From: Sulfurisoma sp963709555
GTDB lineage: Bacteria > Pseudomonadota > Gammaproteobacteria > Burkholderiales > Rhodocyclaceae
Reading direction: 5' to 3'
Length of the DNA stretch: 64,000 bases
Assembly (NCBI GenBank): GCA_963709555.1
Contig: CAVPWR010000005.1
Span: forward strand, 248,001-312,000
Program-made: the position numbers and the translations under genes
Shown here: piece after piece, positions 24,749 through 33,264 of the stretch
Numbering within the stretch: the first letter of the stretch is position 1
Layout: each line of letters begins with the position of its first letter
Notes under the pieces: generated by a model
What the model saw: only the letters and a program-made list of their open reading frames with translations
The model's database searches: none
Told to the model about the DNA's origin: nothing

Positions 24749-24903
24749 GCTGAAAGACCTCGCGCTGGTCGCACCTTACGCCGTGCCGCCAGCGCCGACA
24801 ACGCGTCGGCGATAGCCGACAGTGCCCTCTCCTGCGAAGCCTGATTCGTTGGACGCCGAAGGCGGCACTTTTCATTTGCTCAATCGTGTCCCGGAGGTTC
24901 TCC

Positions 24904-25194
24904 ATGAAATCCATTCTGCGTGCGCTCGCCATCGCGGCGCTTGTCGTGCCCTTTTCCATCCATGCCGCCGACGAGCTGTCGGAAGCCACGGTCAAGAAAG
25001 TTGACCCGGCCGCCGGCACGGTCACGCTTGCCCACGGCCCCATCGCCAACCTCGGCATGCCGCCGATGACCATGATGTTCAAGGCCAAGGACAAGGCGAT
25101 GCTGAAGAAGGTGAAGGCCGGCGACAAGGTGCGTTTCCGCGCCGAGGAGACCGGCGGCGCCTACACCGTCGTGCGCATCGAAGCTGCGAAGTAA
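24904..25194 (+). CDS. cusF: CusF-like periplasmic copper/silver chaperone
   Basis: 96 residues with a signal peptide (to about A22). It forms one small beta-barrel domain. In E. coli CusF the metal is held by a His, two Met and a capping Trp; here H44, M55 and M57 are present (AHGPI, MPPMTM), but the Trp position is M52. Good ribosome site GGAGG at 24893-24897. First member of the cusFCBA-like set; delivers Cu(I) or Ag(I) to the efflux pump. Confidence 0.88.
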   Translation: MKSILRALAIAALVVPFSIHAADELSEATVKKVDPAAGTVTLAHGPIANLGMPPMTMMFKAKDKAMLKKVKAGDKVRFRAEETGGAYTVVRIEAAK

Positions 25195-25198
25195 GGCC

Positions 25199-26482
25199 GT
25201 GCGCCCGCAAGTCGCACTGGCGACCGCCGCCGCGGTCGCCGGGCTCGCGTTCTCCGGCATCGGCCGGGCGGCGGAGGACGTCTACATCGGCGGCCACGTC
25301 GAGAGCTTGCTCGGGTTCGCGCGCGACCGCCATCCCGAATTTGCCGCCATGCGTCACGAAGCGGCCGCCGCCGCGGAGCGTGTCGCGGCGGCCGACGCCC
25401 TGCCCGATCCGATGTTCCGCACGGAGCTGCGCGACATCACCAACGAGGGCAATCCGGCGGCGAGCCCCAATGTGCTGCCGACGCGCGTCGGCAGCACCAA
25501 ATACACCATCTCCCAGACCCTGCCCTGGTTCGGCAAGCGCGAGCTGCGGCGCGACGTTGCCGTCGCCGGCGCCAGCGAGGCCGAGACGCGAACGCGCGCG
25601 ACCTGGATGGAACTGGCGACGCGGATCAAGCAGACCTACGCCGAGCACCATGTCCATCTCGCCATCCTGCGGCTGCTGCGCGAGAACATCGACCTGCTGT
25701 CGCGCATCGGCGAGATCGCGCAGGTGCGCTACGCCGGGGGCATCGGCACGCAGCAGGAGGCCATCCGCGCCCAGACCGAGCGCGCCATGCTGCAGGGCGA
25801 CCTCGCGATGTTCGAAGGCGAAAGCGCCCAGGCCAGCGCGCGCATGCGCAGCCTGCTCGGGCGCCCGCCGGCCAACGTCAAGCTGCACCCGCCGGAGAAG
25901 CTGCGTCCGCTGCCGCCGCCGGCGAAACTGGAATTCGCCGCGCTCGAAGCGCGGCTCGTCGCCAACAACCCGCAGCTGGGCGCGGAGACGGCGCGCATCG
26001 CCGCGGCCGACAAGGGTCGCGAACTCGCCTACCGCAACCGCTATCCGGATGTCAGCGTCGGCATATCTCCGATCCAGACCGGCTCGCGCGTCTCCGAGTG
26101 GGAACTAATGTTCGAGTTGAACATTCCGCTGCAGCAGGACAGCCGCCGTGCGCAGGAGCGCGAGGCGGAGCGCATGGCCGAGGCGGCGCGGGCGCGGCGC
26201 GAGGCCACGTTGAATCAGGGGCTGGCCGAACTGAGCGAACGCCTCGCCGGCCTCGAGTCGGCACGACGCATCGAAGCGCTGATCGCCGGCAGCCTGCTGC
26301 CGCAGGCCGAGCTTTCCCTGCAGTCGGCCCTGGCCGGCTACGAGACCGGCCGCGTCGACTTCGCCATGGTGCTCGACGCGCAGCGCCAGGTGCGCAAGGT
26401 GCAGCAGGATCTCGTCAAGGCGCGCGGCGACCAGCAGGTCCGGCTGGCCGAGATCGAACGACTGATCGGAGAAGAACTATGA
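25199..26482 (+). CDS. cusC: CusC/TolC-type outer membrane efflux protein
   Basis: 427 residues starting at GTG 25199, four bases after the cusF stop. A signal peptide (residues 1-24, ending GRAA) is followed by two outer-membrane efflux repeats, each starting with long amphipathic helices; ISQTLPWFGKRELRRD is typical of the metal-efflux branch. It forms the outer-membrane duct of the tripartite pump. There is no lipobox cysteine, unlike E. coli CusC. The stop overlaps the ATG of cusB (ATGA). Confidence 0.88.
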   Translation: MRPQVALATAAAVAGLAFSGIGRAAEDVYIGGHVESLLGFARDRHPEFAAMRHEAAAAAERVAAADALPDPMFRTELRDITNEGNPAASPNVLPTRVGSTKYTISQTLPWFGKRELRRDVAVAGASEAETRTRATWMELATRIKQTYAEHHVHLAILRLLRENIDLLSRIGEIAQVRYAGGIGTQQEAIRAQTERAMLQGDLAMFEGESAQASARMRSLLGRPPANVKLHPPEKLRPLPPPAKLEFAALEARLVANNPQLGAETARIAAADKGRELAYRNRYPDVSVGISPIQTGSRVSEWELMFELNIPLQQDSRRAQEREAERMAEAARARREATLNQGLAELSERLAGLESARRIEALIAGSLLPQAELSLQSALAGYETGRVDFAMVLDAQRQVRKVQQDLVKARGDQQVRLAEIERLIGEEL

Positions 26483-27996
26483 AGACAAGCGCAGTCGCCG
26501 CATTCGCGCTGGCCGTCGGCATCGCCGCCGGCGTCGGCTACTGGGCCGGCGGCCAGAAAAAAGTCGGCGCTGGCGACACGGCGGCGAGCCCAACCGCTGC
26601 CGCACCGGCCGGCAAGAAGCTGCTCTACTACCGCAACCCCATGGGCCTGCCCGACACCTCGCCGACGCCGAAGAAGGACTCGATGGGCATGGACTACATC
26701 CCGGTCTATGAGGGCGAGGACGAAGGCGGCGGCAACGAAGTCAAGGTCAGCACGGCCAAGGTGCAGAAGCTCGGCGTCAAAGTCGAGGCGGCGGGCCTGC
26801 GCGAACTGACCCGGCCGATCCGCGCGGCCGGCCGCATCGAGATCGACGAACGGCGGCTGCACAACGTCGCGCCGAAGTTCGAGGGCTGGGTCGAGAAGCT
26901 GCACGTCAATGCCACGGGCCAGCCGGTGGCGAAGGGTCAGCCGCTGTTCGAGGCCTACAGCCCCGAGCTGGTCTCGGCACAGCGCGAATACCAGCTCGCC
27001 GCGCAGGGGCTGGCGGCACTGAAGGACGCGCCGCCCGATGCCCAGGCTTCGATGCGCCGGCTCGCCGACGCGGCGCTGGCGCGCCTCACCAATTGGGACA
27101 TTTCCGCCGAGCAGATCGAGCGGCTCAAGTCCGGCGGCGACGCGACGCGTACGCTCACCTACCGCGCGCCGGCCGGCGGCGTGGTGCTGGAGAAGAAGGC
27201 CGTGGCCGGCATGCGCTTCATGCCGGGCGAAATGCTGTTCCAGATCGCCGACACCGGCGGCGTCTGGGTGATCGCCGACGTGTTCGAGCGCGACATCGGC
27301 TCGATCAGGGTCGGGCAGAAGGCGAGCGTGAGCATCAACGCCTATCCCGACAAGACCTTCGAGGGGCGCATCGCCTACATCTACCCGACGCTCAACGCGC
27401 AGACGCGCACGGTGCCGATCCGCGTCGAGCTGGCCAACCCCGGCGGGCTGCTCAAGCCGGCGATGTACGCATCGGTGGAAGTCGGCTCCGGCAGCACGGC
27501 GAAAGTGGTGACGGTGCCGACCTCGGCGGTGATCGACAGCGGCACGCGGCAGACGGTTCTGGTGCAGAAGGCCGAAGGCCGCTTCGAGCCGCGCGAGGTG
27601 AAACTCGGTGCGCGCGGCGACGACTACGTCGAGGTGAGGGAGGGCGTGAAAGAGGGCGAGCAGGTGGTGGTCGCCGCCAATTTCCTCATCGATTCGGAGA
27701 GCAATCTCAAGGCGGCGTTGGGCGGCATGCAGGATGCGCCGAAGCCCTCAGTTGCCAACTCGGTCAGCCACCAGGCCGTCGGCACGCTCGACGCCATCGA
27801 CGCCAAGGCCGGCACGGTGACCGTCACGCACGAGCCGGTGGCCAGCCTCAAGTGGCCGGCGATGACCATGGAGTTCGTGCCGGCGAATCCGTCGCTGGTC
27901 ACCAACGTCAAGCCGGGCACGGCGATCGGTTTCGAGTTCGTCGAACGCAAGCCCGGCGAGTGGGTGATCACCAGGCTGGAAGCGAGGAAGCGGTAG
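26479..27996 (+). CDS. cusB: CusB-type membrane fusion protein with C-terminal CusF domain
   Basis: 505 residues. N-terminal membrane anchor (about 5-24), a heavy-metal-binding segment (YYRNPMGLPDTSPTPKKDSM, residues about 51-70), then lipoyl/barrel-sandwich and beta-barrel domains of an RND adaptor. From about residue 435 to the end there is a complete CusF-like domain with H451, W459, M462 and M464 (THEPV, KWPAMTM), retaining the Trp missing from the separate CusF. Overlaps cusC by 4 bp. Links the inner-membrane pump to CusC and hands over metal. Confidence 0.92.
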   Translation: MKTSAVAAFALAVGIAAGVGYWAGGQKKVGAGDTAASPTAAAPAGKKLLYYRNPMGLPDTSPTPKKDSMGMDYIPVYEGEDEGGGNEVKVSTAKVQKLGVKVEAAGLRELTRPIRAAGRIEIDERRLHNVAPKFEGWVEKLHVNATGQPVAKGQPLFEAYSPELVSAQREYQLAAQGLAALKDAPPDAQASMRRLADAALARLTNWDISAEQIERLKSGGDATRTLTYRAPAGGVVLEKKAVAGMRFMPGEMLFQIADTGGVWVIADVFERDIGSIRVGQKASVSINAYPDKTFEGRIAYIYPTLNAQTRTVPIRVELANPGGLLKPAMYASVEVGSGSTAKVVTVPTSAVIDSGTRQTVLVQKAEGRFEPREVKLGARGDDYVEVREGVKEGEQVVVAANFLIDSESNLKAALGGMQDAPKPSVANSVSHQAVGTLDAIDAKAGTVTVTHEPVASLKWPAMTMEFVPANPSLVTNVKPGTAIGFEFVERKPGEWVITRLEARKR

Positions 27997-28043
27997 TGAT
28001 GAAACCAACCCCTGTATTGAGGCTGGTGCGTGATCGGGCCGGC

Positions 28044-28125
28044 GGGGCATTCTGCTCTGCTCATGTCACCCGGCGCCGGCCTTCGGCCGGCGCCTCCTTC
28101 TTTACTTCGCTGAGCAGAACGCCCC
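28044..28125 (-). repeat. Structured repeat element, copy 1
   Basis: Read on the minus strand: a 14-bp outer stem (28125-28112 with 28057-28044, one pair a G-U wobble), an internal block CAGCGAAGTAA then AGGAGG, a 10-bp GC hairpin GGCGCCGGCC/GGCCGGCGCC with a GAA loop, then GGGTGACATGAGC before the outer stem closes. Shares its core with copy 2 but not its outer stem. Confidence 0.75.
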
Positions 28126-28183
28126 ACCGTCCCGATCCGGTCGTGCCGTGGGTGTTTGGCGGTCCAGCAGCCAAGGCTTATTC

Positions 28184-28290
28184 CGCCAAGGGTGGTGGGT
28201 GGCTGACGCAGCGAAGTAAGAGGCAGGAGGGACCGGGCCCAGCCCGGTCCGGGGGACATGAGCGGAGTCAGCCACCCGCCGCCCTTGGCG
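28184..28290 (+). repeat. Structured repeat element, copy 2
   Basis: Plus strand: a 24-bp outer stem (28184-28207 with 28267-28290, two pairs being U-G wobbles), then CAGCGAAGTAA and AGGAGG, a 9-bp hairpin GGACCGGGC/GCCCGGTCC with a CCA loop, and GGGGGACATGAGC. Same order of core blocks as copy 1, in the opposite orientation, with an unrelated but fully paired outer stem. Confidence 0.75.
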
Positions 28291-28359
28291 CGCACCGACC
28301 CCGAGCGAACAAGGCGTTCCATGCGCCGAGCGCAACACAATCCGCAATGGGAAACTGAC

Positions 28360-31300
28360 ATGCTTTCCAACATCATCGACTGGTCGGCGCGCAACAAGTT
28401 TCTCGTCCTGCTCGCCACGCTGTTCGTCGTGCTCGCCGGCGTCTATGCGGTGGTGAAGACGCCGCTCGACGCGCTGCCCGATCTCTCCGACGTGCAGGTC
28501 ATCGTCTATACGGAATACCCGGGGCAGGCGCCGCAGGTGGTCGAGGACCAGGTCAGCTATCCGCTGACGACGGCGCTGCTGTCGGTGCCGAAGTCCAAGG
28601 TGGTGCGCGGCTTCTCCTTCTTCGGCGCGTCCTTCGTCTATGTGATTTTCGAGGACGGCACCGACATCTACTGGGCGCGCTCGCGGGTGCTGGAATATCT
28701 CTCCACCGTCGCCGGCCGCCTGCCGCAGGGCGTGGCGCCGAGCCTGGGGCCGGACGCCTCGGGCGTGGGCTGGGTGTATCAGTACGCGGTGCTCGGCAAG
28801 AACCGCACGCTGGCCGAACTGCGCACGCTGCAGGACTGGTACCTGCGCTACCAGCTGACCAAGGCGCAGGGCGTGGCCGAGGTGGCGAGCATCGGCGGCT
28901 TCGTCCAGCAGTACCAGGTGACGGTCGATCCGGTGAAACTGCGCGCCTACGGCGTGTCGCTGATGACCGTGGCCAACGCCATCCGCAACTCCAACCGCGA
29001 CGTCGGCGGCCGCGCCATCGAGATGGCCGAGGCCGAGTACATGGTGCGCGGCCGCGGCTACCTGCGCGGCATCGGCGATCTCGAACAGCTGGTGGTGAAG
29101 GCCGACAAGGGCACGCCGGTGCTGCTGCGCGACATCGCGCGCATCGAGCTCGGCCCCGACGAACGGCGCGGTGTCGCCGAGCTCAACGGCGACGGCGAGG
29201 TGGTGTCGGGCATCGTGGTGGCCCGCTACGGCCAGAACGCGCTCGACGTGATCGGCAGCGTCAAGGAGAAGATCCGCGAGGTGGCGGCCGGCCTGCCGGC
29301 GGGGGTGACCATCGAAACCGTCTACGACCGCTCGGAGCTGATCGAGCGGGCGATCGCCACCCTCAAGACAACGCTGGCCGAGGAATCGCTGATCGTGGCG
29401 CTGGTCTGCATCGTCTTCCTGCTGCACGTGCGCTCGGCCCTGGTGGCGATCCTGATGCTGCCGGTGGGCGTGCTGATCGCCTTCATCGCCATGCGCGCGC
29501 TGGGCATGAACTCCAACATCATGAGTCTGGGCGGCATCGCGATCGCCATCGGCGCGATGGTGGACGCGGCGATCGTGATGATCGAGAACGCCCACAAGCA
29601 CCTCGAACGGCTGAAGGAGGGAGAGTCGCGCCTGGAGGCGATGATTGCCGCGTGCAAGGAAGTCGGGCCGGCGCTTTTCTTCAGCCTGCTGATCATCACC
29701 GTCTCCTTCCTGCCGGTATTCACGCTCGAGGCGCAGGAGGGCCGGCTGTTCGCGCCGCTGGCCTTCACCAAGACCTTCGCCATGGCCGGCGCCGCGCTGC
29801 TGTCGGTGACGCTGGTGCCGGTGCTGATGCTGCTGTTCATTCGCGGCCGCATCCTGCCCGAAGCGAAGAATCCGGTGAATCGCATGCTCATCGCGCTTTA
29901 CCGCCCGATCATCGCGCTGGTGATGCGCGGCAAGATCGCGACCATCGCTGTCGCGGTAGCCGTCCTGGCCGTCTCCATCTGGCCGGCTACGAGGCTCGGC
30001 AGCGAGTTCATGCCCACGCTCAACGAGGGCACGCTGTTCTACATGCCGACCGGGCTGCCCTCGATGTCGGTGACCAAGGCGGCGGAACTGCTGCAGACGC
30101 AGAACAAGATCATCAAGAGCTTCCCCGAGGTGGCCTCGGTGATCGGCAAGGCAGGCAGAGCGCAGACGGCGACCGATCCGGCACCGGTGGAGATGTTCGA
30201 GACGGTCATCAACCTCAAGCCGGAAAAGGAATGGCGGCCCGGCCTGACCATCGACGGCCTCATCGCTGAACTGGACAAGGCCCTGCAGTTCCCCGGCATC
30301 GCCAACTCCTGGACCATGCCGATCAAGGCGCGCATCGACATGCTGTCCACCGGCATCCGCACGCCCGTCGGCATCAAGGTCTTCGGCAAGAACCTCGACG
30401 AGATGGAAAAGCTCGCGCGCGAGATCGAGACCGTGGTCAAGGCCGTGCCCGGCACCAGTTCCGCCTACGCCGAACGCATCACCGGCGGCTACTACCTCGA
30501 CATCGAGCCCGACCGCGAGGCGCTGGCGCGCTACGGCATCCTCGTCGGCGACCTGCAGGAAGTCGTCGCCACGGCGCTCGGCGGCGAGATGGTGACCACC
30601 GCCGTCGAGGGCCGCGAACGCTTCGGCGTGTCGCTGCGCTACCCGCGCGAACTGCGCGACGACCCGCAGAAGATCGCCGCCAACGTGCTGGTGCCGATCA
30701 TGGCGGAGATGGGAGCGCAGACCGCCATGGTGCCGCTGGGCCAGGTGGCGAAGGTGAGCATCGTCAAGGGCGCGCCGAGCATCCGCACCGAGAACGCGCT
30801 GCTCTCGGCCTACATCTACGTTGACATCCGCGAGCGCGACATCGGCTCGTATGTCGCCGAAGCCAAGCGCGCGGTGGCCGACAAGGTGAAGTTTCCGCAG
30901 GGCAGCTACGTCACCTGGAGCGGCCAGTTCGAGTACATGGAGCGCGCGCTGGAGCGGCTCAAGGTCGTCGTGCCCTTCACCCTGCTGATCATCTTCCTGC
31001 TGCTCTACCTCAACTTCCGCCGCCTCGCGCCGACGCTGATCGTGATGCTCTCGGTGCCCTTCGCCCTGGTCGGCGGCGTCTGGCTGATGTTCCTGCTCGG
31101 CTACAACCTCAGCGTCGCCGTCGCCGTGGGCTTCATCGCGCTGGCCGGCGTGGCGGCCGAGACCGGTGTGGTGATGCTGATCTACCTCGATCATGCCTGG
31201 GCAGCGGCGAAAGAAAAGTCGGCGCTGGCGGGACGGCGGCCCGATGCGGCCGACCTCTACGCGGCGGTGATGGAAGGCGCCGTCGAGCGCGTGCGGCCGA

Positions 31301-31500
31301 AGATGATGACCGTGGTGGCGATCATGGCCGGCCTGCTGCCGATCATGTGGAGCACGGGGGCGGGTTCGGAAGTGATGCGCCGCATCGCCGCGCCCATGGT
31401 CGGCGGCATGATCTCCTCGACGGTACTGACGCTGATCGTGATTCCGGCGATCTACGCGCTGGTGGAGGAGTGGCGGCTGCGCAGGGGCAGGGAGGGCTGA
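28360..31500 (+). CDS. cusA: CusA-type heavy-metal RND efflux pump
   Basis: 1046 residues, as expected. Inner-membrane proton-driven pump. GAMVDAAIVMIENAHK in the fourth helix carries the proton-relay acid. The three methionines that bind Cu(I)/Ag(I) in CusA have counterparts: YMPTGLP, PAPVEMFET and KARIDMLSTG, which argues for Cu/Ag rather than Zn/Co/Cd. Chosen start is ATG 28360 (MLSNIIDWSARNKFLV), where homology begins, although the frame is open upstream. Works with CusB and CusC, but is separated from cusB by a 363-bp repeat region. Confidence 0.95.
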   Translation: MLSNIIDWSARNKFLVLLATLFVVLAGVYAVVKTPLDALPDLSDVQVIVYTEYPGQAPQVVEDQVSYPLTTALLSVPKSKVVRGFSFFGASFVYVIFEDGTDIYWARSRVLEYLSTVAGRLPQGVAPSLGPDASGVGWVYQYAVLGKNRTLAELRTLQDWYLRYQLTKAQGVAEVASIGGFVQQYQVTVDPVKLRAYGVSLMTVANAIRNSNRDVGGRAIEMAEAEYMVRGRGYLRGIGDLEQLVVKADKGTPVLLRDIARIELGPDERRGVAELNGDGEVVSGIVVARYGQNALDVIGSVKEKIREVAAGLPAGVTIETVYDRSELIERAIATLKTTLAEESLIVALVCIVFLLHVRSALVAILMLPVGVLIAFIAMRALGMNSNIMSLGGIAIAIGAMVDAAIVMIENAHKHLERLKEGESRLEAMIAACKEVGPALFFSLLIITVSFLPVFTLEAQEGRLFAPLAFTKTFAMAGAALLSVTLVPVLMLLFIRGRILPEAKNPVNRMLIALYRPIIALVMRGKIATIAVAVAVLAVSIWPATRLGSEFMPTLNEGTLFYMPTGLPSMSVTKAAELLQTQNKIIKSFPEVASVIGKAGRAQTATDPAPVEMFETVINLKPEKEWRPGLTIDGLIAELDKALQFPGIANSWTMPIKARIDMLSTGIRTPVGIKVFGKNLDEMEKLAREIETVVKAVPGTSSAYAERITGGYYLDIEPDREALARYGILVGDLQEVVATALGGEMVTTAVEGRERFGVSLRYPRELRDDPQKIAANVLVPIMAEMGAQTAMVPLGQVAKVSIVKGAPSIRTENALLSAYIYVDIRERDIGSYVAEAKRAVADKVKFPQGSYVTWSGQFEYMERALERLKVVVPFTLLIIFLLLYLNFRRLAPTLIVMLSVPFALVGGVWLMFLLGYNLSVAVAVGFIALAGVAAETGVVMLIYLDHAWAAAKEKSALAGRRPDAADLYAAVMEGAVERVRPKMMTVVAIMAGLLPIMWSTGAGSEVMRRIAAPMVGGMISSTVLTLIVIPAIYALVEEWRLRRGREG

Positions 31501-31675
31501 AGCGGCGCAGCGGGGCCGGCACCGGGGTTGCCCCGGGGTCGGCGGAAAATGCCAGGCTGCTGGCGCGCCAGGGTTGTCGTCCTGCCCGGTTGGCAGGTGC
31601 GTGGCGTATGCTCCTGCCGGCCAGTTGGCGATCGTTGCAATCGCAGCGGTAATGCATGTACGAAAGGATAGACCC

Positions 31676-32257
31676 GTGAGTCCCTCGAAAATCAATGAAC
31701 TCTTCGACACCCTCCGCGCGGCGTGTGCCCGCCAGTTCGGTTTCAATCCCCGGCGAGTCATGGCGGAAATGCGCTATGTCGGCAAGGAGGGCCATGGCAA
31801 CGACCTCGTGCACATCTTCCGGGATGCGGTCACCCATTCACAGGTGGCATTGAAGAACAACTTCGTGACCCTGCGCGAAGTGCATGGCGACAAGCCGCAT
31901 TGGAGCGAAGCCGAGAAGGCGCGCTACAAGAATTCCGACGCCGAGATCGACGCGGAGATCGCGGCGAAGCAGGTCGAACTCGATTTCACCCGCAATTGCC
32001 CGCTCTACACGGACCACCGCGAGCAGCTGTTGTCGCATTACAAGGATTGGCCAGGCTATCAGGCTGGAGGACAAAGCCCGCGAGAAGCGGCAAGAACGCT
32101 GGTCGATGCCCTGGCCAACGCGAACGATTCGCGGCTGGCCGATTTTGCGCAGCAGATGCGTTCAAATGATCCGGAACACCTGGCGCACCTGCTGTTGGCG
32201 CCTTGCCATCTTGAACTCGAAGCCGTCAAGGCTGCGGCAGGCGGGGATGGCCGCTAG
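31676..32257 (+). CDS. Hypothetical protein, unrecognised
   Basis: 193 residues from GTG 31676, chosen because AAAGGA (31664-31669) precedes it at good distance; an in-frame ATG at 31652 is possible. No signal peptide or membrane helix. Charged, mainly helical composition (e.g. SDAEIDAEIAAKQVELDFTR), with a PLYTDHREQLLSHYKDWPGY segment. I do not recognise a family. It stands alone between cusA and a peptidyl-prolyl isomerase, on the same strand. Confidence 0.6.
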   Translation: MSPSKINELFDTLRAACARQFGFNPRRVMAEMRYVGKEGHGNDLVHIFRDAVTHSQVALKNNFVTLREVHGDKPHWSEAEKARYKNSDAEIDAEIAAKQVELDFTRNCPLYTDHREQLLSHYKDWPGYQAGGQSPREAARTLVDALANANDSRLADFAQQMRSNDPEHLAHLLLAPCHLELEAVKAAAGGDGR

Positions 32258-32362
32258 CAGCTTGTCGGACTCTGCCGCGGCTCGGTGCGTGTCACGCTTG
32301 CCGTGACCACGAACGCATCCGTGCGCTAAGATGCCCGCGGAACAAAAACTTTGGAGAAGACC

Positions 32363-33199
32363 TTGAGGAAACTCTTATTTGCTACCGCCGTGGCATGCGT
32401 CACGGCGCTGCCCGGAATGACCCTGGCCGCCAAGAAGGCGGCGGGTGAGAAGGCGCCGGAGCAGGCTGCGGCGGCGGAGCAGCAGCGCGCGTTCGTTACC
32501 GTCAATGGCGTTGCGGTTCCGGAAATCGATGCCCGCATCGCCATCGCTGACCGGCGTGCTGCCGGTGTCGCCGATTCGCCGGCGCTGCAGAATGCCGTGC
32601 GCAACCAGCTGGTGGCACGCGAGCTGTTCGCCCAGCAGGCACGCAAGCAGGGACTCGACAAGAACGCGGTGTTGCTGGCCCGGGCGCGCATCGCGAAAGA
32701 GGAGCTGCTGGCGCGGGCCTACGAAGAAGACTATCTGGCCAAGCGCCCGCCGACCGAAGATCAGCTGCGCAAGGAGTACGACAACGTCAAGGCCGCCTCG
32801 GGCGACAAGGAATTCCACGTCCGCCACATCATGCTGGCGACCGAGGACGAGGCCAAGAGCGTGATCGCGCGGCTGCGCGGCGGCGAGAGTTTCCAGAGCC
32901 TGGCTTCCCTGTCCCGCGACGAGGGCAGCCGCTCGCGCGGCGGCGACCTGGGCTGGCGCAACCAGGCCGGCCTGCAGCCGCAGTTCGCCGAAGCGGTGGT
33001 GAAGCTGGGCAAGGGCCAATATACGCAGCAGCCGGTGAAGAGCCCCTCGGGTTGGCATGTGCTGCTCATGGAGGAAGCGCGTCCCTTCACCATGCCGCCG
33101 TTTGACGAAAAGGTTCAGGGCCAGTTGCGACAGGCCATGGCCCGCCAGGCGCTGACGGCGCATCTGACAGAAATGCTGAAGAGCGCGAAAGTCGAGTAA
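32363..33199 (+). CDS. Parvulin-type peptidyl-prolyl cis-trans isomerase, exported
   Basis: 278 residues from TTG 32363 (GGAG at 32353-32356); TTG at 32351 is an alternative. Signal peptide up to about AA (residue 23). A SurA-like N-terminal helical part is followed by a rotamase domain: FHVRHIMLATEDEAKSVI, SFQSLASLSRDEGS, GGDLGW and SGWHVLLMEE are parvulin hallmarks. Probably a periplasmic folding factor. An IS30 element sits 5 bp after its stop codon, so its own terminator may have been displaced. Confidence 0.88.
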   Translation: MRKLLFATAVACVTALPGMTLAAKKAAGEKAPEQAAAAEQQRAFVTVNGVAVPEIDARIAIADRRAAGVADSPALQNAVRNQLVARELFAQQARKQGLDKNAVLLARARIAKEELLARAYEEDYLAKRPPTEDQLRKEYDNVKAASGDKEFHVRHIMLATEDEAKSVIARLRGGESFQSLASLSRDEGSRSRGGDLGWRNQAGLQPQFAEAVVKLGKGQYTQQPVKSPSGWHVLLMEEARPFTMPPFDEKVQGQLRQAMARQALTAHLTEMLKSAKVE

Positions 33200-33204
33200 G
33201 CGGC

Positions 33205-33228
33205 TTGGATTCAACCGGTCGATGCAAC
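33205..33228 (+). repeat. IS30 left inverted repeat
   Basis: 24 bp starting TTGGATTCAACC, matching the reverse complement of the right end without mismatch. Confidence 0.9.
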
Positions 33229-33264
33229 ACACTAGAAACTGCGTGAGCAGAAGGAGTGTTGCAG

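Larger units (their letters stand above)
27997..28359. other. 363-bp non-coding gap inside the cus cluster
   Basis: Separates cusB from cusA, which are normally almost adjacent. Contains no convincing gene. It is filled by two inverted copies of a structured repeat (28044-28125 and 28184-28290) and short flanking spacers. No clear promoter for cusA was found; GGAAACTGAC directly before the ATG offers only a weak ribosome site. Confidence 0.7.

Noticed and set aside
31501..31560. Terminator after cusA
   Set aside because: The GC-rich inverted sequence has several mismatches and no T-run.
28102..31761. 1219-residue open frame on the minus strand opposite cusA
   Set aside because: Shadow of cusA; low-complexity His/Arg/Asp-rich translation with no motif, caused by high GC.
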